From the NCBI GenBank assembly GCA_017517135.1, contig JAFXAK010000014.1, positions 1-61,836 on the forward strand: a DNA stretch of 61,836 nucleotides, written 5' to 3'. The first letter of the stretch is position 1, and every line of letters begins with the position of its first letter. The translations under genes were made by a program, and so were the position numbers. Source of the DNA: Clostridia bacterium (GTDB lineage: Bacteria; Bacillota; Clostridia; Oscillospirales; Acutalibacteraceae). The notes beneath the pieces were generated by a model, which did no database searches, was not told the origin of the DNA, and saw only the letters and a program-made list of their open reading frames with translations. Below, one piece after another: positions 17,378-26,283 of the stretch.

Positions 17378-19315
17378 ATGGTAAAGGTAAAATTAAGAGA
17401 AGACTACCGTGAGTATGAAAACGGTACTTCTGCAATGGAAATTGCAAAAAGCCTCGGTGCAGGACTTTTCAAGGCAGTTTGTGTATGTAAAATCGACGGT
17501 GAGGTTAAAGACCTTCGCACAAAGATTGAAAACGACTGCGAAATCGAATTTATCACATTTGACGACGAAGAGGGCAAGCGTGCATTCAGACATACTGCTT
17601 CCCACATACTCGCTCAGGCAGTAAAAAGACTTTTCCCCGAAGCAAAGCTTGCAATAGGTCCTGCTGTTGACAACGGCTTCTATTATGATTTTGACTGCGA
17701 CAAATCACTTGCAGATTCTCTCGATAAGATCGAAGCAGAAATGAAGAAGATCGTAAAAGAAGGTCTTGTTCTCGAGCAGTTCTCTCTCCCCGTTGACGAA
17801 GCTTTGAAGATGATGGAAGAAAAGGGAGAAAACTATAAGGTTGAGCTTATCAGGGAGCACGCTGAAAAGGGTGAAGCTATAAGCTTTTATAAGCAGGGCG
17901 ATTTTGTTGAGCTTTGCGCAGGCCCTCACATTCCCGATACTTCAAGAGTAAAGGCATTCAAGCTTACCTCCTGCACAGGTGCATACTGGAGAGGCAACGA
18001 GAAAAACAAGATGCTTCAGAGAATTTATGCAACTGCATTCACAAAGCAGGCTGACCTTGAGGAATATCTCGCACAGGTTGAAGAGGCTAAAAAGCGTGAC
18101 CACAATAAGCTCGGCAGAGAGCTTGAAATCTTCACAACTGTTGAAAGCGTTGGTCAGGGACTTCCCATTATGCTTCCCAAGGGTACAGCAATTCTTCAGA
18201 TTCTTCAGCGTTTTGTTGAAGACGAGGAAACAAAGAGAGGGTGGCTGAGAACAAAAACACCTCTTATGGCAAAGAGCGATCTTTATAAAATCTCAGGACA
18301 TTGGGATCATTATAAGGACGGTATGTTCGTTATGGGTGACGAAGAAAAGGACGACGAAGTATTTGCACTCCGTCCCATGACCTGTCCTTTCCAGTATCAG
18401 GCATACCTCAACCGTGCGCGCTCCTACCGTGATTTGCCTATGCGACTTGCCGAAACATCAACTCTTTTCAGAAATGAAGCATCAGGCGAAATGCACGGAC
18501 TTATCCGTGTCCGTCAGTTCACAATTTCTGAAGGACATCTTATGTGTACTCCTGAGCAGCTTGAGGACGAATTCAAGCGTTGCCTTGAGCTTTGTGTATT
18601 TATGCTCAAAACCTTAGGTCTTTATGAGGATGTTTCCTACCGTTTCTCACAGTGGGATCCTGAAGACAAGGAAAAATATATCGGCACTCCCGAGCAGTGG
18701 GACGAGGCACAGGGTATTATGGGTAAAATTCTTGATAATCTTGAAATTCCCTATAAAATCGGTATCGGTGAAGCCGCATTCTACGGTCCCAAGCTTGATA
18801 TTCAGATAAAGAATGTTCACGGCAAGGAAGACACTCTTATCACTATCCAGATAGACCAGATGCTTGCAGAAAAATTCGGTATGGAATATGTTGCAAGCGA
18901 CGGAACAAAGAAAAATCCCTATATCATTCACAGAACATCAATAGGCTGTTATGAGAGAACACTTGCACTTCTTATTGAAAAATATGCAGGTGCGTTCCCG
19001 ATGTGGTTAGCTCCCGAGCAGATAAGAATTCTTCCGATAGCAGACCGTCATCAGGATGCCGCATACTCTCTTAAAAACAAGCTCTTTGATATGGGCTTCA
19101 GAGTTGAGGTTGATGCAAGAAGCGAGAAGTTAGGCTACAAGCTTCGTGAAGCACAGCTTAATAAAATTCCCTATATGCTCGTTATAGGCGATAATGAAGC
19201 TGAAAACGGTACTGTATCTGTCCGTAAGCGAGGTTTAGGCGACCAGGGTGTTATGTCTGCAGACGATTTTGCAGCTCTTGCAAAGTCAGATGTTGACAGC
19301 AAGGTTATTTGGTAA
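17378..19315 (+). CDS. thrS: Threonyl-tRNA synthetase
   Basis: 645 residues, full length. Domains in order: TGS (about 1-60), the second additional domain with HTASHIL (HxxxH editing site) and CAGPH, the class II catalytic core, and the C-terminal anticodon-binding domain (from about 545). The core zinc motif reads RPMTCPFQYQ with SEGHLMC rather than the commoner MNCPGH and DDAHIFC, a variant known among Clostridia. The ATG at 17378 has GAAAGGA 8 bases upstream; longer in-frame starts fall inside the T-box. It is controlled by that leader and closed by its own terminator, so it is monocistronic. Confidence 0.96.
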   Translation: MVKVKLREDYREYENGTSAMEIAKSLGAGLFKAVCVCKIDGEVKDLRTKIENDCEIEFITFDDEEGKRAFRHTASHILAQAVKRLFPEAKLAIGPAVDNGFYYDFDCDKSLADSLDKIEAEMKKIVKEGLVLEQFSLPVDEALKMMEEKGENYKVELIREHAEKGEAISFYKQGDFVELCAGPHIPDTSRVKAFKLTSCTGAYWRGNEKNKMLQRIYATAFTKQADLEEYLAQVEEAKKRDHNKLGRELEIFTTVESVGQGLPIMLPKGTAILQILQRFVEDEETKRGWLRTKTPLMAKSDLYKISGHWDHYKDGMFVMGDEEKDDEVFALRPMTCPFQYQAYLNRARSYRDLPMRLAETSTLFRNEASGEMHGLIRVRQFTISEGHLMCTPEQLEDEFKRCLELCVFMLKTLGLYEDVSYRFSQWDPEDKEKYIGTPEQWDEAQGIMGKILDNLEIPYKIGIGEAAFYGPKLDIQIKNVHGKEDTLITIQIDQMLAEKFGMEYVASDGTKKNPYIIHRTSIGCYERTLALLIEKYAGAFPMWLAPEQIRILPIADRHQDAAYSLKNKLFDMGFRVEVDARSEKLGYKLREAQLNKIPYMLVIGDNEAENGTVSVRKRGLGDQGVMSADDFAALAKSDVDSKVIW

Positions 19316-19328
19316 AAATGTATATATT

Positions 19329-19367
19329 GACAGACGGAAATTTGTTTGAGTTTCCGTCTGTTTTTTT
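19329..19367 (+). terminator. Intrinsic terminator of thrS
   Basis: Arms ACAGACGGAAA and TTTCCGTCTGT around TTTGTTTGAG, followed by seven or more T. Confidence 0.93.
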
Positions 19368-19419
19368 GTATTTTCTGTGTATATAATGAAAGAAAGAAAA
19401 TATGAAAGGGGTATTCAAT

Positions 19420-22400
19420 ATGCCTACTGAGCATCCGAGAGTATTAAAAAATCTGATAAAGCAGATTAAGCCTTATATTATAGAAACGCAGCTTGTTATT
19501 CCCGAATGGAAATCCTATACGGGTATGCATGTTTCTCCTAACAATATAGTTCTTGACGGAAAGCCCGCTGTCACAATGGCACTCGGTGACCATTGGAAAA
19601 TAGGCTACGATGAAACAAGATATTTTGAAGCAAGTGTAACCGTGCCCGATTTTATGGAAGATAAAAAGGTGTATCTCACAATAGATTTCGGCGGAGAGGC
19701 ACTTATCCGTATAAACGGAGAGATTGTGGGAGCAGTAAGCTCGCGCACAAATTCAGGCTGGGTACACAGAACGGAAATCCTCTTCGATAAGCCCCTCAAA
19801 GCAGGTCAGGTGCTTAATATTCAGGTTGAAAATGCCGTTGACTCGGGCGGTTTCTGTGACACCGCAATGGCGGGCGGCACATATATGGAATATACCCTCA
19901 ATGCCGCAAAGTTCAGCGTAATCAACAGGGAAACCGAATCGTTCTGGTACGATATGAACGGTGCATTTGATGTCTTTGAATGCAGCGAGGAAAAATATAC
20001 AGCCGAGCGTCTTTATATCTGTATCGACAAGGCTATGCATATGCTTGATTTCGATTTCGGCAAGGAGCAGTTTTATGCGAGTGTGCCTGCCGCTCAGGAA
20101 TATTTCCGTGAAGCGATAAAGGAAATCCCCTCAGCTTCACCGGGTGAGGTTTTACTTTGCGGACATTCCCACCTTGATGTTGCATGGCTTTGGACTGTAA
20201 GGGAAATCAACCGTAAAACGGCAAGGACATTTTCAAATAACTTATCTCTTATGAGAAATTACCCCGATTTCAAGTTTACTCAGAGCCAGGCTATTCTGTA
20301 TGACTTTATGAAAAAGGCATATCCCGATATCTTTGAGCAGGTAAAGGATGCCGTAAAACGCGGACAATGGGAAATTACGGGTAATGCGTGGGTTGAGGCA
20401 GACACCAATATTGCAAGCGGTGAGAGCCTTATCCGTCAGCTTTTATACGGCAGAGAGTTCTTTATGAGAGAGTTCGGCGTGTCGTCTGATACATACTGGC
20501 TGCCCGACTGCTTCGGCTTTACCTGGGCTTTACCGCAGATTATCAAGCGTTCGGGTATGAAATACTTTGTAACCTCGAAGCTCGGCAACAACGATACAAA
20601 CGAATTCCCAGTAAGCGTTTTCAAGTGGCGCGCACATTCGGGTGATGAAATCTTAGCATATATGCAAAAGGTCGGCTACGGCGGTGAGGCAGATGCTGCC
20701 TATGCCGTACAGACAAGGAAGAGCAACCGTCAGAGCAATGTTGTGGACTGCTCAATGGGTATGTTCGGCTACGGTGACGGCGGCGGTGGCTGTACCTTTG
20801 AAATGGTTGAGAGAATGAAAAGACTTTCATTTATGCCAGGTCTTCCCAAGGTAACAAACACCCATTCAAAGGATTTCTTTAAGATTGTTGAGAAAAATGC
20901 AGACGACCTGCCCGTGTGGGACGGTGAAATGTATTACGAAAACCACCGCGGAACATACACAAGTCAGGCATTTATCAAGAAAAACAACCGACGCGGTGAA
21001 TTTGATTTAAGAAGCTGTGAAATGTTAGGTCTTCTCTCTGATACCTATTCTCCCGAAAGGCTTGAGGATGCGTGGAAAATGCTTCTCATAAATCAGTTCC
21101 ACGATATTCTTCCCGGTACATCCATCCACGAGGCAATGGAGAACACAAGAGAGGAATATAAGGTGCTCAGAGGTAAAATTGAAGCACTTAAAAAGGAAGC
21201 ATATGATGTTCTCAATCAGAAGCTCGCCAAGGACAGCACGATAATTGTTTATAATCTTCTTAACTGGAATGTAACAAACACCGTAAAGGCTGAAATTCCC
21301 TTTGAAAATGCCGTTATTACGGATATGACGGGAAAAGTAATGAACAGCACCGTAAAGGCGGAAAACGGCAGATTTACGGCAGAATTTGTCGCAGAGGATG
21401 TCCCCTCAATGGGCTATAAGCTTTTCTCCGTTGAGGAAAAGAAGAGCGAAGCTGAAAACGCTGTCACGGCACAGATAAATCTTCTTGAAAATGAATACCT
21501 CAGAGTAGTATTTGACGAAAACGGATTGATAAGCGAAATTTACGATAAGGAAAACAACCGTCAGATTCTCACAGGCAAGGGTAATCTTCTCACAATATCT
21601 CACGATAAGCCCATCCACGAAAGCGCATGGAATCTTGAAAGTGACTATAAAATGCGTATGTGGAAATTGGAAAAGGCAGACAGCATTGAGGTTGTTGAGT
21701 CTTCCGCAGTCAAGGGTGTTATAAGAATCGTCAGAAGCTTTAATAAGTCAGTTATCACTCAGGATGTAATTCTTAAAAAGGGTGCAAAAACTCTTGATTT
21801 TGATACTACCGTTGACTGGCAAGAACGCGAAAAGGTACTCAAAGCCGAGTTCCCCGTTGCAATAAGAAGCAGATACGCAAGCTATGAAATTGCTCACGGT
21901 GCAATAGAAAGACCTACCTTTGCAAACAACTCCTATGAGAGAGCAATGTTTGAGGTATGCGCTCATAAGTGGGCAGACCTTTCAGAGGGTGACTACGGTG
22001 TGAGCCTTATAAATGACTGTAAATACGGCTACGATATTTTCGGCTCTGTTATGAGAATAACCCTTATGCGTGCTCCCGTATGCCCCGATCCCAAGGGCGA
22101 CCTCGGAATAAATACTTTCCGTTATTCGCTTTATCCTCACGCAGACGGCTGGAGAAAAGCCGAAACCTCACACAAGGCATATGAAGAAAATGTTGCACTT
22201 GAGGCACACTATGTTGCAAACGGCAAGGGCAAGGACAGCGAAAAGTCATTCATTCAGCTCACCAATGATAATGTAGTTATTGATGCTCTCAAAAAAGCAC
22301 AGGACGGCAACGGATTTATCCTTCGTATGTATGAAACCAAGTCACAAAGAGGTGATGTTACAGTTACTCTGCCCTTTAGAAATGCAAAGGTCATTGAATG

Positions 22401-22503
22401 TAATATGATGGAATGTGACGAAGCTCCCGTTGAATATACCGACGGCACCTTCAGCACATATCTCAAACCGCATGAGGTTAAAACTTTCAGAATAATTGTT
22501 TAA
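19420..22503 (+). CDS. Alpha-mannosidase, glycoside hydrolase family 38
   Basis: 1027 residues, the usual size for bacterial GH38. After an N-terminal beta domain, CGHSHLDVAWLW (near 246-257) gives the zinc-binding His and Asp, and WLPDCFGF (near 359-366) contains the catalytic nucleophile Asp. The middle helical domain (INQFHDILPGTSIHE) and the large C-terminal beta domain are complete. No signal peptide, so it acts in the cytoplasm on imported alpha-mannosides. The ATG at 19420 has GAAAGGGG 10 bases upstream and is preferred to that at 19402. It is a lone gene between two terminators with no transporter beside it. Confidence 0.95.
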   Translation: MPTEHPRVLKNLIKQIKPYIIETQLVIPEWKSYTGMHVSPNNIVLDGKPAVTMALGDHWKIGYDETRYFEASVTVPDFMEDKKVYLTIDFGGEALIRINGEIVGAVSSRTNSGWVHRTEILFDKPLKAGQVLNIQVENAVDSGGFCDTAMAGGTYMEYTLNAAKFSVINRETESFWYDMNGAFDVFECSEEKYTAERLYICIDKAMHMLDFDFGKEQFYASVPAAQEYFREAIKEIPSASPGEVLLCGHSHLDVAWLWTVREINRKTARTFSNNLSLMRNYPDFKFTQSQAILYDFMKKAYPDIFEQVKDAVKRGQWEITGNAWVEADTNIASGESLIRQLLYGREFFMREFGVSSDTYWLPDCFGFTWALPQIIKRSGMKYFVTSKLGNNDTNEFPVSVFKWRAHSGDEILAYMQKVGYGGEADAAYAVQTRKSNRQSNVVDCSMGMFGYGDGGGGCTFEMVERMKRLSFMPGLPKVTNTHSKDFFKIVEKNADDLPVWDGEMYYENHRGTYTSQAFIKKNNRRGEFDLRSCEMLGLLSDTYSPERLEDAWKMLLINQFHDILPGTSIHEAMENTREEYKVLRGKIEALKKEAYDVLNQKLAKDSTIIVYNLLNWNVTNTVKAEIPFENAVITDMTGKVMNSTVKAENGRFTAEFVAEDVPSMGYKLFSVEEKKSEAENAVTAQINLLENEYLRVVFDENGLISEIYDKENNRQILTGKGNLLTISHDKPIHESAWNLESDYKMRMWKLEKADSIEVVESSAVKGVIRIVRSFNKSVITQDVILKKGAKTLDFDTTVDWQEREKVLKAEFPVAIRSRYASYEIAHGAIERPTFANNSYERAMFEVCAHKWADLSEGDYGVSLINDCKYGYDIFGSVMRITLMRAPVCPDPKGDLGINTFRYSLYPHADGWRKAETSHKAYEENVALEAHYVANGKGKDSEKSFIQLTNDNVVIDALKKAQDGNGFILRMYETKSQRGDVTVTLPFRNAKVIECNMMECDEAPVEYTDGTFSTYLKPHEVKTFRIIV

Positions 22504-22552
22504 CAAAAAAAACACGGCATAACCGATTTTTCTCGGTTTGCCGTGTTTTTTT
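22504..22552. terminator. Bidirectional terminator between the mannosidase and SLOG genes
   Basis: AACACGGCA/TGCCGTGTT stem extended by AACCG/CGGTT, with A-runs on the left and T-runs on the right, so it can serve both convergent genes. Confidence 0.88.
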
Positions 22553-22986
22553 CAGATATTGTTTTTTTCAGATAGGTTTATTACAGTTTTTCCTTGTTTT
22601 TTTGCAAGTTCGGTAAATTTTGCAGCACCACCGAAAGAGTGTGTTACAAAGCAAACAACAATATCAGATTTTTCTAAAAGATACCTGTTTCGTCTGTCGA
22701 TAGCAAATCTTGGCGGAACATTAGCAAGACATTCGGGAAATACACTTTCAGCTGTATATTCGTCTGTATTTTTTTGTAACGGCATATATGCAAGGACAAC
22801 TGTATAATTTATAGCATATTTTTCTTTTAGTTTGCTGAGTATTTTTATTGCCATAGCATCAAAATTCCCCTGATTGCCGATATAAAAGGATGTTACCCCT
22901 TGATTTATTAAATCGACAATTACTTCTTGAAGAAAAATCTCTATGCCTGATGGAGTGTCCTTGTGTCCGAAAAATGTACAAATCAT
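22552..22986 (-). CDS. SLOG-domain (DUF1273/YpsA-like) protein, copy 1
   Basis: 144 residues making a single Rossmann-like SLOG domain. ICTFFGHKDTP at the N-terminus, GNQGNFDAMA (near 45-54) and the SDIVVCFVTHSFGGA stretch near the C-terminus are the family's nucleotide-pocket positions. SLOG proteins bind nucleotide derivatives; some act in DNA uptake (DprA) or as sensors in defence systems (ThsA), but the role of this short form is unknown. The ATG at 22986 follows AGGGTGA; the longer frame reads through the operator. It is divergent from a small RHH-like gene, with a palindromic operator over its promoter. A related copy is at 55067-55534. Confidence 0.75.
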   Translation of the reverse strand: MICTFFGHKDTPSGIEIFLQEVIVDLINQGVTSFYIGNQGNFDAMAIKILSKLKEKYAINYTVVLAYMPLQKNTDEYTAESVFPECLANVPPRFAIDRRNRYLLEKSDIVVCFVTHSFGGAAKFTELAKKQGKTVINLSEKNNI

Positions 22987-23011
22987 AATTATCACCCTAA
23001 AAACAAAAAAT

Positions 23012-23040
23012 AGTATACTTAAATTAAGTATACTTTGCAA
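23012..23040 (-). promoter_or_regulatory. SLOG promoter with embedded palindromic operator
   Basis: Minus-strand -35 TTGCAA (23040-23035), 17 bases, -10 TATACT (23017-23012). A perfect 11+1+11 palindrome at 23012-23034 covers the spacer and the -10 exactly, a classical repressor position. Confidence 0.7.
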
Positions 23041-23050
23041 TTATATCATA

Positions 23051-23086
23051 AAAAAATCTTAAAATATACTTAAATTAAGATTTTTT
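23051..23086 (+). promoter_or_regulatory. Second operator-like site before the RHH gene
   Basis: The core TATACTTAAATTAAG of the first operator (23014-23028) recurs at 23065-23079, 51 bases away, in the same orientation. It is also enclosed in a perfect 12-base inverted repeat (23051-23062 AAAAAATCTTAA and 23075-23086). It lies 12 bases before the ATG of the small gene, fitting autoregulation. Confidence 0.6.
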
Positions 23087-23098
23087 TGGTGATAATGA

Positions 23099-23275
23099 AT
23101 GAGAAACAAAAATAATAAGCATGTAGGAATTGAGGTAGAGCCTGAGTTACATGCAAAGCTCCATTATATAGCAAAATATGAGGGGCGTTCTGCAAATGGT
23201 CAGATTCTGTATTTAATTCGTCAATGCATAAAGGATTTTGAAGAAAAAAACGGAAAAATAGATTTTTCTGAATAA
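23099..23275 (+). CDS. Small ribbon-helix-helix (Arc/MetJ-like) protein
   Basis: 58 residues. A short basic N-terminus is followed by a strand (HVGIEVEPELHAKL) and two helices (HYIAKYEGRSANGQILYLIRQCI is split here as helix, SANGQ turn, helix), the layout of RHH DNA-binding proteins; an acidic tail follows. The first ATG in this frame overlaps another out-of-frame ATG, and GGTGAT lies 9 bases upstream. It is divergent from SLOG copy 1 and flanked by two copies of a palindrome, so it probably represses both genes. Assignment rests on pattern and context. Confidence 0.68.
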   Translation: MRNKNNKHVGIEVEPELHAKLHYIAKYEGRSANGQILYLIRQCIKDFEEKNGKIDFSE

Positions 23276-23288
23276 AATAAAAAAATGC

Positions 23289-23317
23289 TTGACAAGTGAA
23301 AAATGTTGTGTTATAAT
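23289..23317 (+). promoter_or_regulatory. Strong promoter of the 5S rRNA gene
   Basis: TTGACA (23289-23294), 17 bases, TATAAT (23312-23317): full consensus, about 33 bases before the mature 5S end. Confidence 0.88.
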
Positions 23318-23349
23318 ACCCCTTGCTTGAGTGACATAGCTTAAGTGAA

Positions 23350-23467
23350 GTCGGTGTCTATAACATTGAGGTCCCACCCGTTCCCATCCCGAACACGGTA
23401 GTTAAGCTCAACTGTGCCGAAGATACTTGGCGGGAAGCTGCCCGGGAAAATAGGTCGTCGCCGACAC
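23350..23467 (+). rRNA. rrf: 5S ribosomal RNA
   Basis: About 118 bases with the terminal helix GTCGGTGTC/GCCGACAC, the conserved CCCATCCCGAACACGG loop and AGTTAAGC, then the GATACTTGGCGGGAAGC domain. It has its own consensus promoter and its own terminator, and no 16S, 23S or tRNA gene stands beside it, so it is a free-standing copy. Confidence 0.95.
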
Positions 23468-23470
23468 TTG

Positions 23471-23500
23471 AAACCCTATTCTTTTGAATAGGGTTTTTTT
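23471..23500 (+). terminator. Intrinsic terminator of the 5S rRNA gene
   Basis: AACCCTATTC and GAATAGGGTT arms with a TTTT-type loop, followed by a T-run, 4 bases after the 5S 3' end. Confidence 0.92.
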
Positions 23501-23549
23501 AGTATATATAGCAATATCGGAAAGAGAAAATTATCAAAGGAGACTTTTT

Positions 23550-24662
23550 ATGCAGTACAGAGATTTCGGTAAAACAGGCTGTAAGGTATCTGTTTTAGGT
23601 TTTGGTGCTATGCGTATGCCTCTTAACAATCCCGAGGAGCAGAAGGATATCAACGAAGAAAAAGCTATTGAGCTTATCCGCCATGCTATTGACTGCGGTG
23701 TGAATTATGTTGACACAGCTTATTTTTATCACGGCGGCTGCAGTGAAACACTTGTAGGTAAGGCATTAAAGGATGGCTACAGAGAAAAGACCTATGTCGC
23801 AACCAAGCTTCCTATGGGACATGTCAACTGTACAGAGGATTTTGACGCACTTCTCAACACTCAGCTCGAAAGACTTGATATGGATTATGTTGATTTTTAT
23901 CTTTTCCATGCGTTGAACCGTGACCACTGGAAAAAAGTTATTGATTTTGGGCTTATCGACAAGATGAAGCAGGCAAAGGCTGCGGGAAAAATCCGTCATA
24001 TGGGCTTTTCTTTCCATGATGACCTCGAAGTTTTCAATCAGATTCTGGATGAATATGACGGCTGTGAGTTTTGTCAGATTCAGTATAACTATGTTGATAC
24101 AGACTATCAGGCAGGTGCGGAGGGACTTAAAAGAGCCGCCGAAATGGGCTTAGGTCTTGTTGTTATGGAGTCTCTCAGAGGCGGCAGTCTTGTTTCTCCC
24201 GCAGAAGACATTAAAAAACAGCTCCCCGAAAACAGAGGCTGTGTTGATAATGCATTGAATTTTGTGTGGAATGCTCCCGAGGTAAGTCTGCTTCTGAGCG
24301 GTATGGGAAAAATGGAGCAGCTTGAAGAAAATCTTGTTCTTGCCGATAATTCAAAGGTCGGAATTTTCTCCGATGAGGAATTAATTAAGTTTACCAATGC
24401 AAAGGCAGTCAACGACAAGCTCTCACTTGTGCCCTGCACAAAATGTATGTATTGTCAGCCCTGCCCCGCAGGAGTTGAAATTCCCGAAATTTTTGCGGCA
24501 TTCAATAAAATAACTCAGGGCGGCAGAAGACTTGTAAAAGAAATTATGCCCGATATTGAAGACAGAATTTCAAAATGTGTTAAATGCGGCAAATGTGAAA
24601 AAATGTGTCCGCAGAATATAAAAATAATTGAACAGCTGAAATCTATAAAAGATAAGTTTTAA
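23550..24662 (+). CDS. Aldo/keto reductase with C-terminal ferredoxin-like domain
   Basis: 370 residues. An AKR barrel (FGKTGCKVSVLGFGAMRMP at the start, catalytic D55 and Tyr in DTAYFYHGG, then the Lys in YVATKLP) is followed by a Cys-rich tail: CTKCMYCQPCPAG near 295 and CVKCGKCEKMCP near 343, which resembles a 4Fe-4S ferredoxin fold. This two-part form is common in anaerobes; the substrate is unknown and electrons may come from the cluster or NAD(P)H. The ATG at 23550 has CAAAGGAGA 8 bases upstream; the upstream in-frame start lies in the 5S terminator. A strong terminator follows. Confidence 0.88.
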   Translation: MQYRDFGKTGCKVSVLGFGAMRMPLNNPEEQKDINEEKAIELIRHAIDCGVNYVDTAYFYHGGCSETLVGKALKDGYREKTYVATKLPMGHVNCTEDFDALLNTQLERLDMDYVDFYLFHALNRDHWKKVIDFGLIDKMKQAKAAGKIRHMGFSFHDDLEVFNQILDEYDGCEFCQIQYNYVDTDYQAGAEGLKRAAEMGLGLVVMESLRGGSLVSPAEDIKKQLPENRGCVDNALNFVWNAPEVSLLLSGMGKMEQLEENLVLADNSKVGIFSDEELIKFTNAKAVNDKLSLVPCTKCMYCQPCPAGVEIPEIFAAFNKITQGGRRLVKEIMPDIEDRISKCVKCGKCEKMCPQNIKIIEQLKSIKDKF

Positions 24663-24668
24663 TCAGAA

Positions 24669-24708
24669 GACCTGTATGAACAATCTGCTCATACAGGTCA
24701 TTTTTTTT
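24669..24708. terminator. Intrinsic terminator between the reductase gene and rsmI
   Basis: Perfect arms GACCTGTATGA (24669-24679) and TCATACAGGTC (24689-24699), followed by a T-run. It also lies just beyond the rsmI stop and may serve both. Confidence 0.88.
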
Positions 24709-25540
24709 ATCCTATTTCAGCTATCAACGCCTTGTATATATCGCTTTTCTTTGCACTTGTTTCCTTTGCCGCTTTTTTAGCCGCTTCGTTTATTGAGTCA
24801 CCCAAGGAAACATAGTATTTTGCAAGCTCAACGGGGGAGATTTCTTCCTCCTCGTTTGTTTCTTCTTGAGCCTTTGCTTCAATTATAATAACATATTCAC
24901 CCTTGAGCTTTACATCGTCATACTTGCCGTAAACCTCTTTAAGGGTTGTAAATTCAGCGTTTTCGTGAATTTTCGTAAGCTCCTTGATGATTGCAATTTT
25001 TCTGTCTCCGAGTGTGTCATACAAGTCCTTTAATGTGGCTGCAAGCTTGTGCGGAGCTTCATAGAAAACCATCGTTTTCTTTTCGGACACAATCTCCTGT
25101 AAATGCTCGCGTCTTTTCGGCTTGTTGCCTGTGAGAAAGCCCTCAAAGGTAAATCGTGCAACATCAAGACCGCTTATTGCAAGTGCGGTTATAATCGCAC
25201 TCGGTCCCGGAACGGACACAACATTTATCCCGTTTTCTCTGCAAAGCTTTACCAAATCCTGACCGGGATCGGAAATTACGGGCATACCCGCATCGGAAAC
25301 CAATGCACAGCTTTCTCCGTTCAACAGTCTTTCGATTATAGTAGGTCCTTTCTGTGCACGGTTATGCTCGTGGTAGCTCACAAGCTGTTTTTTTATATTA
25401 AAATGATTAAGAAGCTTTATCGTAACTCTGGTATCCTCTGCGGCAATGAAATCAACATTCGAGAGAGTTTCAACGGCTCTCGGGGAGAAATCTCCTAAAT
25501 TGCCTATGGGAGTGCCTACCACAAAAAGTTCTCCGCTCAT
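24707..25540 (-). CDS. rsmI: 16S rRNA (cytidine(1402)-2'-O)-methyltransferase
   Basis: 277 residues of the tetrapyrrole-methylase fold. FVVGTPIGNLGDFSPRA at the N-terminus, AAEDTRVT, SYHEHN and ALVSDAGMPVISDPG are the RsmI signatures; the C-terminal helix-turn-helix-like part (SLGDSINEAAKKAAKE) is complete. It methylates the ribose of C1402 in the decoding centre. CGGAGAA precedes the ATG. It starts 2 bases after the TrmN6-like gene and is the last gene of a three-gene operon. Confidence 0.95.
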   Translation of the reverse strand: MSGELFVVGTPIGNLGDFSPRAVETLSNVDFIAAEDTRVTIKLLNHFNIKKQLVSYHEHNRAQKGPTIIERLLNGESCALVSDAGMPVISDPGQDLVKLCRENGINVVSVPGPSAIITALAISGLDVARFTFEGFLTGNKPKRREHLQEIVSEKKTMVFYEAPHKLAATLKDLYDTLGDRKIAIIKELTKIHENAEFTTLKEVYGKYDDVKLKGEYVIIIEAKAQEETNEEEEISPVELAKYYVSLGDSINEAAKKAAKETSAKKSDIYKALIAEIG

Positions 25541-25542
25541 AT

Positions 25543-26283
25543 TTATTCTCCGTTTTTTCTGTAATTACCTAAAATTTCAAGCATTTCGTCAGACTCTGAG
25601 CCGTCATCCTTTTGGATAAGAAGCTCTTTTTCAACAATAATTCCGCTGTTTCGTCCTCTTTTACCCTCTAAAAGGAACAGCCAGGGGGCTTTACCTGTTC
25701 TCTGTGCCACAAATCGCAGTCTTTTCGGCTCGATTTTTGCATTTTTCATCGCCACAATAGCCTCAGTAAGCCTTTCGGGACGAAGACAGATACAGAATTT
25801 TCCGCCGAATTTCAAAAGCTTTGCCGCCACCTCGCACAGCTCGTCAAGTGTTAAGTCTGTTTCGTGACGCGCGGTTTTGTCTGCTGCGGATGTGCTCATA
25901 ATGCCTTTACCGATAGCCGTATACGGCGGATTCATTGTAACAACATCAAATTCACCGAAGGGGAGCTTACCCTTTAATTCCTTTAAGTCGCCCTTTATAA
26001 GATTAAAGCGGTCTTCAAGGGAATTGAGCTTGACGGAACGGCATACCTGGTCGCAGGCCTTTTCCTGTATTTCAACGGCATTGACCTTCTCAACACCGTG
26101 GCTTAACCAGTAAAAGGGGATAATTCCGCAGCCCGTACCGAAATCACATACCGTCTGATTCCTTTTAGGTGAAGCAAAAGCAGCCAGAAGCAGAGCGTCT
26201 GTGCCGAAGGTATGGGCATCAGACACAATAAGCTGAAGGCTGCTGTCTATATATTCTATATGCTCTTTATCAGATAAATCCAT
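25543..26283 (-). CDS. TrmN6/YfiC-like N6-adenine methyltransferase
   Basis: 246 residues, class I SAM methyltransferase. CDFGTGCGIIPFYW is the SAM loop, and VVTMNPPYTAIG carries the NPPY catalytic motif of amino-group methylation. Its nearest described relative is tRNA1(Val) adenine-37 N6-methyltransferase; the paired arrangement with rsmI is common in Firmicutes (YabB-YabC-like). The start codon overlaps the stop of the surface-protein gene as TAATG, so translation is coupled. Target RNA is inferred. Confidence 0.88.
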   Translation of the reverse strand: MDLSDKEHIEYIDSSLQLIVSDAHTFGTDALLLAAFASPKRNQTVCDFGTGCGIIPFYWLSHGVEKVNAVEIQEKACDQVCRSVKLNSLEDRFNLIKGDLKELKGKLPFGEFDVVTMNPPYTAIGKGIMSTSAADKTARHETDLTLDELCEVAAKLLKFGGKFCICLRPERLTEAIVAMKNAKIEPKRLRFVAQRTGKAPWLFLLEGKRGRNSGIIVEKELLIQKDDGSESDEMLEILGNYRKNGE

